From NCBI GenBank assembly GCA_902782785.1, contig CACZOH010000114.1, positions 1 to 5,922 of the forward strand: a stretch of 5,922 nucleotides of DNA. The letters are read 5' to 3'. Each line of letters starts with the position of its first letter. Positions within the stretch are counted from its first letter, which is position 1. The stretch comes from an uncultured Ruminococcus sp. GTDB taxonomy: Bacteria > Bacillota > Clostridia > Oscillospirales > CAG-272. The notes below the pieces were generated by a model. The model was given only the letters and a program-made list of their open reading frames with translations, did not search any database and had not been told where the DNA came from. Positions 1 through 4,767 of the stretch are shown here, piece after piece. Made by a program: the position numbers and the translations under genes.

Positions 1-4
1 TCTT

Positions 5-256
5 ATGGCGAATGAGATCAAAGCCCCCGAAAACAAACCGGAGGTCAAGAAAAAGGAGAATCTGTGGAAGCGCTTTGTCAAGTTCTTAAAGGACTATAAG
101 GGCGAGTTCAAGAAAATAACGTGGCCCACGCCGAAGCAAACGGCGAAGAACACGGGCATCGTTATTGCCGCAATGGTCGTAGTCGGACTTTTTGTCGTTC
201 TGCTTGACCTTGCATTTTCACAGATCATAGGTCTGCTCGGTAAAATCGGAAGCTGA
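5..256 (+). CDS. secE: Preprotein translocase subunit SecE
   Basis: Small membrane subunit of the SecYEG protein-conducting channel; it clamps SecY in the cytoplasmic membrane. The 83-residue product has the short single-span bacterial form. It starts with a charged Lys/Glu-rich N-terminus (about residues 1-35), then the family hallmark KKITWPTP (36-43) on the amphipathic cytoplasmic helix, then one hydrophobic segment at about 50-73. The ATG at position 5 fits the usual length, but only four bases precede it, so the ribosome binding site lies outside the window. secE directly upstream of nusG is the classic bacterial order and supports the call. Nothing is missing or odd. Identity is very sure; membership of a transcript starting further upstream is inferred. 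Confidence 0.96.
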   Translation: MANEIKAPENKPEVKKKENLWKRFVKFLKDYKGEFKKITWPTPKQTAKNTGIVIAAMVVVGLFVVLLDLAFSQIIGLLGKIGS

Positions 257-279
257 CCGCAAAAAATCACGCGCGCCTG

Positions 280-317
280 TTATGCGGGGGCGTGCGGATA
301 ACAAGTCTTCCGCATAA
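280..317 (+). repeat. Inverted repeat in the secE-nusG gap
   Basis: TTATGCGG (280-287) and CCGCATAA (310-317) are perfect 8-base complements separated by 22 bases. They end just before the nusG ribosome binding site (AGAGG, 322-326). No T-run follows, so this is not an intrinsic terminator. It could be an mRNA hairpin that affects nusG translation or processing of the secE-nusG transcript; that role is inference. Confidence 0.4.
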
Positions 318-332
318 AGAAAGAGGCTTGCT

Positions 333-896
333 ATGATGGATGATTACTCCCCCGAACCTAAATGGTACGTAGCGCATACGTATTCGGGATATGAGAACAA
401 AGTCATGGACGATATCAAAAAGATCGTGGAGAACAGAGGACTTCAGGACGTCGTAACCGACGTTCGCATCCCCGTCGAGGTCACCGTTGAGATGGACGGA
501 GACGTTGAAAAAAGACACGAGACGAAGATATTCCCGAGCTACGTTCTCGTAAAAATGGTGATGAATGATTTTACATGGCACATAGTCAGAAACATCCGCG
601 GCGTGACCGGCTTCGTCGGTCCCGGTTCCAAGCCCGTCGCTCTGACGGACAAAGAGGTCGCGGAATGGGGTCTTGAGCCCGAGGGAAGCGAAGAGACGCC
701 CGTCGTCAGGAAATCGGCGCTTGGTTTTGCCGTCGGAGATACGGTCAAGGTCAAGGAAGGCGTTATGTTCGGTATTTCCGAGGTCATCGTTGAAGAGATC
801 TCTTCTGACGAACGCAAGGTAACCTGCAAAGCGTTCATGTTCGGTCGTGAAACGACCATTGAGCTCGATGCGGCGGATCTGTCACCCATAAAATAA
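333..896 (+). CDS. nusG: Transcription termination/antitermination protein NusG
   Basis: Elongation factor that binds RNA polymerase through its N-terminal domain and modulates pausing, termination and transcription-translation coupling. The 187-residue product has the normal two-domain layout. The NGN domain (about 10-115) opens with WYVAHTYSGYENKV (11-24) and contains FPSYVLVKM (67-75) and VRNIRGVTGFVG (85-96). After a linker, the C-terminal KOW domain (about 133-187) contains VGDTVKV and the conserved MFGRET (169-174). The KOW loop after Gly143 reads VMFGISEVIVEEI. This is one residue longer than the common pattern and has Glu150 where a Gly is usual. Two ATGs stand in tandem; the first is 6 bases after AGAGG, so it was chosen, although the second (spacing 9) is also possible. 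It follows secE in the standard order. Confidence 0.97.
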   Translation: MMDDYSPEPKWYVAHTYSGYENKVMDDIKKIVENRGLQDVVTDVRIPVEVTVEMDGDVEKRHETKIFPSYVLVKMVMNDFTWHIVRNIRGVTGFVGPGSKPVALTDKEVAEWGLEPEGSEETPVVRKSALGFAVGDTVKVKEGVMFGISEVIVEEISSDERKVTCKAFMFGRETTIELDAADLSPIK

Positions 897-901
897 GCCG
901 C

Positions 902-915
902 GCAGATAAATCTGC
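902..915 (+). repeat. Short perfect inverted repeat after nusG
   Basis: GCAGAT-AA-ATCTGC begins five bases after the nusG stop codon. As RNA the two-base spacer forces the inner pairs open, so only a small hairpin forms, and no T-run follows. It could be an mRNA 3'-end or processing element, or chance. A second imperfect hairpin (CCGGA 923-927 with TCCGG 944-948) follows, so the first half of this gap is structured. Confidence 0.3.
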
Positions 916-948
916 AAACGCGCCGGATGGCATTTGCCGCTTTTCCGG

Positions 949-1000
949 TGTCGATCGTGGGAGGAAGATAAATTTTTTCGTGTCTTCCGACAATAACCAC
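949..1000 (+). promoter_or_regulatory. Candidate ribosomal protein L1 autoregulatory site in the rplK-rplA leader
   Basis: Seen: GTGG (957-960) pairs with CCAC (997-1000), and GGAAGA (963-968) pairs with TCTTCC (983-988). Between the two stems lies an asymmetric internal loop, GA on the 5' side and GACAATAA on the 3' side. The strands GTGGGAGG and CCGAC...ACCAC match the corresponding strands of the L1-binding helices H76-H77 of bacterial 23S rRNA (GUGGGAGG and CCGACC...ACCAC, recalled from E. coli). Known: L1 represses the L11-L1 operon by binding an mRNA mimic of its rRNA site. The structure ends five bases before the rplK ribosome binding site (GGAGG, 1005-1009), so bound L1 would be well placed to block initiation. 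An alternative pairing, TGTC (949-952) with GACA (989-992), is incompatible with the outer stem. Confidence 0.72.
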
Positions 1001-1017
1001 ATACGGAGGTAATAGAA

Positions 1018-1443
1018 ATGGCAAAGAAAATAGTAGCTTACGTTAAGCTCCAGTTACCCGCGGGCAAAGCTAATCCCGCGCCGCCTGTAGGTCCCGCACT
1101 TTCTCCTCACGGAGTATCGAGCCCGAACTTCTGTAAAGAGTTCAACGAGAGAACGAAGAACGATATCGGTCTGATCATACCCGTCGTCATAACGATATAT
1201 GCCGACCGTACGTTCACGTTTATCACAAAGACTCCGCCCGCCGCCGTTCTTATCAAGAAGGCTTGCGGTATCGAGTCCGGCTCCGCAGTACCGAACAAGA
1301 CCAAGGTAGCCACAATAACAAAAGAGCAGGTCAGAAAGATCGCGGAAACAAAAATGCCCGACCTTAACGCCGGCTCCATAGAAACGGCTATGAGCATGGT
1401 CGCCGGAACAGCCCGCAGCATGGGCGTTACGGTAGTAGACTGA
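1018..1443 (+). CDS. rplK: 50S ribosomal protein L11
   Basis: L11 binds the GTPase-associated region of 23S rRNA (domain II), where it contacts elongation and release factors and forms part of the thiopeptide antibiotic site. The product is 141 residues, the standard length. The N-terminal domain (1-70) has the conserved KLQLPAGKANPAPPVGPAL, with Pro22, Pro23 and Pro26 intact. The C-terminal rRNA-binding domain shows FITKTPPAAVLIKKA, the KMPDLNA segment (about 112-118) and GTARSMGVTVV. An oddity is the loop SPHGVSSPNF (29-38), which replaces the common GQHGVNIMGF. The start is set by GGAGG (1005-1009), 8 bases before ATG. It is followed 17 bases later by rplA, as in most bacteria, and is probably under L1 feedback control through the upstream leader. 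Confidence 0.98.
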   Translation: MAKKIVAYVKLQLPAGKANPAPPVGPALSPHGVSSPNFCKEFNERTKNDIGLIIPVVITIYADRTFTFITKTPPAAVLIKKACGIESGSAVPNKTKVATITKEQVRKIAETKMPDLNAGSIETAMSMVAGTARSMGVTVVD

Positions 1444-1460
1444 AGAGGAGGATAAACGAT

Positions 1461-2156
1461 ATGTTCAGAGGAAAAAAGTATAAGGACAGCGCTAAACTCG
1501 TTGACCGCACAAAGCAGTACGATGAAAAAGAAGCGTTCGACCTTCTCGTTCAGACCGCTAAGGCAAAATTTGATGAAACCGTGGAAGCTCACATCCGTTT
1601 AGGCGTTGACAGCCGTCACGCAGACCAGCAGGTCAGAGGCGCCATCGTCCTTCCGAACGGCACGGGCAAAACGGTCCGCACCCTCGTTTTCGCAAAGGGT
1701 GACAAGGCTGACGCCGCCGCGGCGGCAGGCGCCGATTACGTAGGCGCAGAGGATTACGTCACAAAGATAACAAAGGAAAACTGGTTTGAGTTTGACGTTG
1801 TTATAGCTTCTCCCGATATGATGGGCGTTATAGGCCGTCTCGGTAAGGTCCTCGGTCCTAAAGGACTTATGCCTAACCCCAAAGCCGGCACCGTCACTCC
1901 CGACGTTGCGCGCGCCGTTAAGGAAGCAAAAGCCGGTAAGATCGAATACCGTCTTGACAAAACGAACATCATCCACTGCCCGATAGGAAAATCCTCCTTC
2001 GGTTCGGAAAAGCTGATGGAAAACTTTGACGCTCTCATGGGAGCCATAATCAAGGCGAAACCCGCAGCCGCTAAAGGTCAGTACCTCAAGAGCGTATGCA
2101 TAGCCTCGACGATGGGCCCCGGCATCAAGCTGAACAGCGCAAAGCTCGGAGTCTGA
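1461..2156 (+). CDS. rplA: 50S ribosomal protein L1
   Basis: L1 forms the mobile L1 stalk that guides deacylated tRNA out of the E site. In many bacteria it is also the translational repressor of its own operon. The 231-residue product is full length. Domain I is split between the N- and C-terminal parts; domain II in the middle holds VVIASPDMMGVIGRLGKVLG and the signature GPKGLMPNPKAGTVT. The C-terminal STMGPGIKLN contains the Thr217-Met218-Gly219 triad that, from structural work on the Thermus protein, contacts RNA. So the residues needed to bind both 23S rRNA and the mRNA mimic upstream of rplK are present. A GAGGAGG ribosome binding site sits in the 17-base gap after rplK. A terminator follows directly, and rplJ-rplL do not. 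Confidence 0.98.
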   Translation: MFRGKKYKDSAKLVDRTKQYDEKEAFDLLVQTAKAKFDETVEAHIRLGVDSRHADQQVRGAIVLPNGTGKTVRTLVFAKGDKADAAAAAGADYVGAEDYVTKITKENWFEFDVVIASPDMMGVIGRLGKVLGPKGLMPNPKAGTVTPDVARAVKEAKAGKIEYRLDKTNIIHCPIGKSSFGSEKLMENFDALMGAIIKAKPAAAKGQYLKSVCIASTMGPGIKLNSAKLGV

Positions 2157-2170
2157 TCCGATAATAACGC

Positions 2171-2204
2171 AAAAAAAGCTGCCGCTCAACGCGGCAGTTT
2201 TTTT
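2171..2204 (+). terminator. Intrinsic terminator after rplA
   Basis: A perfect 7-bp stem, CTGCCGC (2179-2185) with GCGGCAG (2191-2197), encloses the loop TCAAC and is followed by seven T residues (2198-2204). Seven A residues (2171-2177) precede the stem, so it is nearly symmetric and could act on both strands. It lies 14 bases after the rplA stop and ends the secE-nusG-rplK-rplA block before the next promoter at 2215. Confidence 0.93.
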
Positions 2205-2214
2205 GCGCCGCTTA

Positions 2215-2243
2215 TTGACACGGCGCGGGTCATGTGATATAAT
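2215..2243 (+). promoter_or_regulatory. Consensus sigma-A promoter of the phosphatase operon
   Basis: TTGACA (2215-2220), a 17-base spacer, then TATAAT (2238-2243). TGA just before the -10 box gives an extended -10 as well. Both hexamers match the housekeeping consensus exactly. Transcription should start near 2250, leaving a leader of only about 15 bases with GAGAGG (2254-2259) five bases before the ATG at 2265. It lies directly behind the rplA terminator. Confidence 0.9.
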
Positions 2244-2264
2244 TTCGTTGTATGAGAGGTTTTT

Positions 2265-2729
2265 ATGTATAAAATTCTTTTTGTCTGCCACGGAAATATA
2301 TGCAGAAGCCCGATGGCGGAGTTCTGTATGAGGGATCTTTTAAAAAAGGCGGGATACGAAAACAGAGTTTCCGTCGCCTCCGCCGCGACGAGCACGGAGG
2401 AGCTCGGCTGTCCCGTCTATCCGCCCGCGAGAAGAAAGCTCAGAGAGCACGGTATAGACTGCGCGGGAAAGACGGCGCGCCGCATGACCGCAGCCGATTA
2501 CGGTGAATTCGATATGATAATCGGCATGGACCGTGCGAATATGCGCAATATGACGCGGATAGCGGGCGGGGACAAAGACGGCAAATATCATCTTCTGCTT
2601 GAGTTTGCGGGCAGGGACGGTGATATAAGCGACCCGTGGTATTCGGGCGATTTCGATTCCGCGTGGGACGATATAGAAGCCGGCTGCCGCGCGCTTCTGC
2701 GGTACCTCGTCAAATCAAAGGTAATATAA
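2265..2729 (+). CDS. Low-molecular-weight protein tyrosine phosphatase
   Basis: Cytoplasmic phosphatase that hydrolyses phosphotyrosine (in some bacteria phosphoarginine) through a cysteinyl-phosphate intermediate. The 154-residue product has the usual length. The P-loop VCHGNICRSPMAE (7-19) fits C-x5-R-S, with nucleophile Cys8 and Arg14. The general-acid loop SDPWYSGDF (122-130) carries Asp123, with Trp125 where Tyr is more common. GMDRANMRNM (87-96) is another family landmark. ATG 2265 follows GAGAGG with 5-base spacing and keeps the P-loop at the usual N-terminal place. It is the first gene of an operon and is separated by one base from the HExxH gene. No capsule or tyrosine-kinase genes are nearby, so the substrate cannot be inferred. 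Family call sure; an arginine phosphatase role is possible but not distinguishable here. Confidence 0.93.
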   Translation: MYKILFVCHGNICRSPMAEFCMRDLLKKAGYENRVSVASAATSTEELGCPVYPPARRKLREHGIDCAGKTARRMTAADYGEFDMIIGMDRANMRNMTRIAGGDKDGKYHLLLEFAGRDGDISDPWYSGDFDSAWDDIEAGCRALLRYLVKSKVI

Positions 2730-2730
2730 T

Positions 2731-3192
2731 ATGAATAAAGAAAATATAAAAAGATTATTTGAAAAATACTGTCTGATGCTCCGCATAACTCCGCAGTGGG
2801 ACGTAAAGCTTGTGTTTGTTGACGATCCGGAATGGAAAAAAACGGGTGATTTCAAAATAGACTGCGACGACAGAAAAGCGGTGCTTTATCTGAACGCGGC
2901 AAACCCGAAGCAGGAAAACCCGGAGGAGGTAATAATACACGAGCTTATGCATATAAAGCTTTACCCCCTCGATCAGGTCACGGAATCGCTCATTACGAGC
3001 AATTTTGAAGAGGGCACCGGCAGTTACGAATTTGCGTACAACCAGTTTTTCAGCGCGCTCGAGCAGACCGTTGAGGAGCTTGCGAAATGCTTTCTTCTTC
3101 AATACGGAGAAAACAGGGAGCTTTCATACGGCAGATGTGAGAAAAACAAATCCTTTAACGAATTATACGACGGATTAAAAAATATTGATTAG
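2731..3192 (+). CDS. Uncharacterised small HExxH (putative zinc metallopeptidase) protein
   Basis: I recognise this as a conserved type in Clostridia but know no assigned function. The 153-residue product has no signal peptide or membrane segment, so it is probably cytoplasmic. The motif VIIHELMHIKLYPLD (68-81) gives His70, Glu71 and His74, the HExxH arrangement of zinc metallopeptidases. Glu115 or Glu116 in QTVEELAKCFLL could be the third zinc ligand of a gluzincin-like fold. The N-terminal half (about 20-58) looks like a small alpha/beta unit with ITPQWDVKLVFVDD and KAVLYLNAANP. The C-terminus ends SFNELYDGLKNID. It starts one base after the phosphatase stop, with AAAGG as a weak ribosome binding site, which suggests translational coupling. 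Peptidase activity is inference; a zinc-binding or inactive role is also possible. Confidence 0.75.
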   Translation: MNKENIKRLFEKYCLMLRITPQWDVKLVFVDDPEWKKTGDFKIDCDDRKAVLYLNAANPKQENPEEVIIHELMHIKLYPLDQVTESLITSNFEEGTGSYEFAYNQFFSALEQTVEELAKCFLLQYGENRELSYGRCEKNKSFNELYDGLKNID

Positions 3193-3206
3193 ACGGGAGG
3201 CTTATC

Positions 3207-3535
3207 ATGTCGGAATTCAAGGATCTCAGAATAGTTGACAACTTTTATCAAACCTCGCTTTTCTTTCCAATGCCCGCGTCTTGCGGATGAGAGCGGAGCT
3301 TCTGCCCGTAAGACAGACGACGCTTTCGTCCGTGCGATACGCCGCGGACAGAACAGATCCGACCGTTCATTTTACGGACGACGCGCTGCAGATGATAGTA
3401 AACGTCCCGCGTATTTTCCTGCCGACGGTCCTGCGCGGCTGCGTGTCATGGGCGAAGGAAAACAACGTCACGGAGATCTCCGCCGTTGAGATGAAAATAA
3501 TAAACGACAAGCGGAGCAAGGAAAAAAACAAGTAA
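3207..3535 (+). pseudogene. Internally deleted flavin-reductase-like gene (N- and C-terminal pieces remain)
   Basis: A strong ribosome binding site (GGGAGG, 3195-3200) precedes ATG 3207. That frame encodes MSEFKDLRIVDNFYQTSLFF and stops at 3288-3290 after 27 codons. A different frame (-1 relative) is open from 3239, with a possible TTG start at 3281, to the stop at 3533-3535. Its 84-residue piece contains ELLPVRQTTLSSVRYAADR, then FTDDALQMIVNVPRIFLP and a basic tail INDKRSKEKNK. From memory, clostridial flavin-reductase-like proteins of about 300 residues begin like the first piece. They end like the second, whose last 50 residues resemble the small PCP-reductase-type helical domain. The middle, roughly 200 residues including the flavin-binding part, would be missing. 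The deletion with frameshift is inferred; a separate small gene from 3281, or an assembly error, are alternatives. Confidence 0.65.
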
Positions 3536-3636
3536 TAAAAAAGGTGCCGCCGGCGCGCGGAAACAGTCGGCGCGGCAGACACCGGATCACACTGAAGAAG
3601 CGGCTGCCTTGTTGACAACCGCTTTTTTAATCATAT
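3536..3636. terminator. Convergent intergenic region with intrinsic terminator (3598-3628)
   Basis: This 101-base gap separates the converging plus- and minus-strand operons. AAGCGG (3598-3603) pairs with CCGCTT (3619-3624), with further interrupted pairing inside, and the right arm runs into six T residues (3623-3628). It is a plausible plus-strand terminator. On the minus strand the same stem ends in TTCTTC, a weaker tail, so it may serve both directions. Upstream, a GC-rich stretch at 3543-3583 can fold imperfectly (TGCCGC 3545-3550 with GCGGCA 3572-3577) without a T-run. No gene was seen in it. Confidence 0.7.
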
Positions 3637-4086
3637 TCAGTCTTCGTCGGTCGGACCCTCGTCGTCCTCTATGTACGAGAATTCCTCGTTGCACGCGGGC
3701 CAGATAAGGTGCGCGTAATCCACCGTGGGAGGAACGCAGATCGTTTCCCCGCAATTCGGACACTCTATCTCGATCACGTCGTCGTCATAATCCTCGTCTT
3801 CAAAGTCTTCGTCGTCCTCGTCCTCTTCATCGTCATAGTCTTCGTCGTCATAATCTTCTTCGTCGTCGCCGTACAGGTATTCCTCTACGTCGCCCAGATC
3901 TTCGTCAAGCTCTTCAACGTACTCGTTCAAACGGTCGCATTCGTCCTCAAGCGCCGTAACGCTGTCGGCAACGTCCTCAAGCATGCTTATTACCTCGCAT
4001 AAAAGCTTGCCTTCGTCCGTCTCCTTGCTTATTTTCAAGCCCTCTGCCAGACCCTTAAGATATGCTGCCTTTTCACCTAACGTCAT
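3637..4086 (-). CDS. Acidic CD1247-type protein with degenerate zinc ribbon
   Basis: The N-terminus MTLGEKAAYLKGLAEGLKI is the mark of the CD1247 N-terminal domain found in Clostridia; no molecular function is known to me. The 149-residue product has a helical, probably coiled-coil region (about 1-70), then an almost pure Asp/Glu/Tyr/Phe tract (74-103), then a zinc-ribbon-like end. The ribbon has CPNC (Cys109, Cys112), but the second knuckle reads WPAC, so only Cys132 remains and Trp129 stands where the third Cys is expected. The start follows GGGAGG at good spacing, 30 bases after efp, so it is probably cotranscribed with efp. No signal peptide or membrane segment is seen. The family call rests on memory of the N-terminal motif; a metal-sensing or nucleic-acid-mimic role would be speculation. 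Confidence 0.8.
   Translation of the reverse strand: MTLGEKAAYLKGLAEGLKISKETDEGKLLCEVISMLEDVADSVTALEDECDRLNEYVEELDEDLGDVEEYLYGDDEEDYDDEDYDDEEDEDDEDFEDEDYDDDVIEIECPNCGETICVPPTVDYAHLIWPACNEEFSYIEDDEGPTDED
3778..3867 (-). repeat. Low-complexity acidic codon tract
   Basis: These 30 codons encode only Asp, Glu, Tyr and Phe (residues 74-103 of the CD1247-type protein). They are built from imperfect repeats of GAY/GAR codons around the unit EDYDD. The tract is prone to slippage and length change between strains. On the plus strand it gives an artificial hydrophobic reading frame, which should not be taken for a membrane protein. Confidence 0.85.
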
Positions 4087-4116
4087 TGCGGTTCTCCTCC
4101 CTTCGCTTTTTTTAAA

Positions 4117-4683
4117 TTACTGCTGTTTCGCTCTTTCGAGATACTCGCCCGTTCTCGTGTCTATTCTTAAAACGTCGCCCTCGTTTATGAACAGCGGGAC
4201 CTTTATCGTCGCGCCCGTTTCAAGCGTGGCGGGCTTCGTCGTGCCGGTGGCGGTATCGCCCTTGAAGCCGGGCTCCGTCTCCGTTACCGCAAGTTCAACG
4301 AACATCGGCGGCTCTACCGCGAATATGTTGCCCTTGTACGATACTATCCTGCATATCATCTCTTCTTTTACGAACTTGAAGTTGTCGCTCAGCTTGTCCG
4401 CGTCAAGCGGTACGAGCTCGTAGGATTCAAGATCCATGAAATAGTACAGACCGCCGTCGTTGTAGGAATACTGCATATCCTTTCTCTCAACAACAGCCTC
4501 CTCGAATTTATCCGTCGGCGAGAAGGAACGCTCTATCACGGCGCCCGTGATAACGTTCTTCATCTTAGTGCGGACAAACGCCGCGCCCTTGCCCGGTTTT
4601 ACGTGCTGGAACTCGACTATCTGCATGACCTGACCGTCAAGCTCAAATGTTTTTCCGTTTCTGAAATCGCCTGCCATTAACAT
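4117..4683 (-). CDS. efp: Translation elongation factor P
   Basis: EF-P binds the ribosome between the P and E sites and restores peptide bond formation at polyproline stretches. The 188-residue product covers all three domains. The N-terminal KOW-like domain (about 1-65) has the loop KPGKGAAFVRTK, whose tip is Lys32, the position that is modified in many bacteria. The middle OB domain has MQYSYNDGGLYYFMD. The C-terminal OB domain has TKPATLETGATIKVPLFI and ends in DTRTGEYLERAK. The first ATG lies 9 bases after GGAGG; the second (MAGDFRNG, two codons later) would be 15 bases away, so the first was chosen. It has its own promoter 36 bases upstream and sits between an Xaa-Pro peptidase gene and a CD1247-type gene. 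No Lys-modification enzyme gene is in view. Confidence 0.97.
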   Translation of the reverse strand: MLMAGDFRNGKTFELDGQVMQIVEFQHVKPGKGAAFVRTKMKNVITGAVIERSFSPTDKFEEAVVERKDMQYSYNDGGLYYFMDLESYELVPLDADKLSDNFKFVKEEMICRIVSYKGNIFAVEPPMFVELAVTETEPGFKGDTATGTTKPATLETGATIKVPLFINEGDVLRIDTRTGEYLERAKQQ

Positions 4684-4692
4684 AATGGTATT

Positions 4693-4697
4693 CCTCC
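4693..4697 (-). promoter_or_regulatory. Ribosome binding site that decides the efp start
   Basis: GGAGG on the minus strand lies 9 bases before the ATG at 4683 and 15 before the next in-frame ATG at 4677. The spacing favours the upstream ATG and therefore the N-terminus MLMAGDF, even though many EF-P proteins begin nearer to MAGDF. Confidence 0.7.
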
Positions 4698-4718
4698 GTT
4701 TTTCTCTTTATCGCTAAT

Positions 4719-4747
4719 ATAATACACTAAACATTAAGTATTGTCAA
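4719..4747 (-). promoter_or_regulatory. Sigma-A promoter of efp
   Basis: Read on the minus strand: TTGACA (4747-4742), a 17-base spacer, then TATTAT (4724-4719). The -35 box is exact and the -10 box has one mismatch. Transcription should begin about 4712, giving a leader of about 30 bases to the efp ATG. It lets efp and the downstream CD1247-type gene be expressed apart from pepP. Confidence 0.85.
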
Positions 4748-4751
4748 TACT
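4737..4751. promoter_or_regulatory. Perfect inverted repeat over the efp -35 box (candidate operator)
   Basis: AGTATTG-T-CAATACT is a perfect 7+1+7 palindrome that covers the whole TTGACA box of the efp promoter. A protein bound here would compete with RNA polymerase. No regulator gene is in the window, and the AT-rich surroundings make some chance of coincidence. The structure is seen; the operator role is inferred. Confidence 0.45.
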
Positions 4752-4767
4752 AAATATAAAATAAATT

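Noticed and set aside
934..975. Internal promoter in the nusG-rplK gap (TTGCCG with a TAAATT-like box)
   Set aside because: The spacing is far from 17 bases and both boxes match poorly; the segment is better explained as structured mRNA leader.
2171..2204. L10-type leader attenuator after rplA
   Set aside because: No rplJ-rplL follows; a separate consensus promoter and a phosphatase gene come next, so it is a plain terminator.
3239..3294. Programmed -1 ribosomal frameshift joining the two pieces at 3207-3535
   Set aside because: No slippery heptamer of the X-XXY-YYZ type is in phase here, and the joined product would still lack the centre of the family. A deletion explains it better.
3709..4002. 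Hydrophobic Val/Ile/Phe-rich open frame on the plus strand that looks like a membrane protein
   Set aside because: It is the complement of the Asp/Glu tract of the CD1247-type gene; it has no ribosome binding site, and the minus-strand gene has recognisable motifs.
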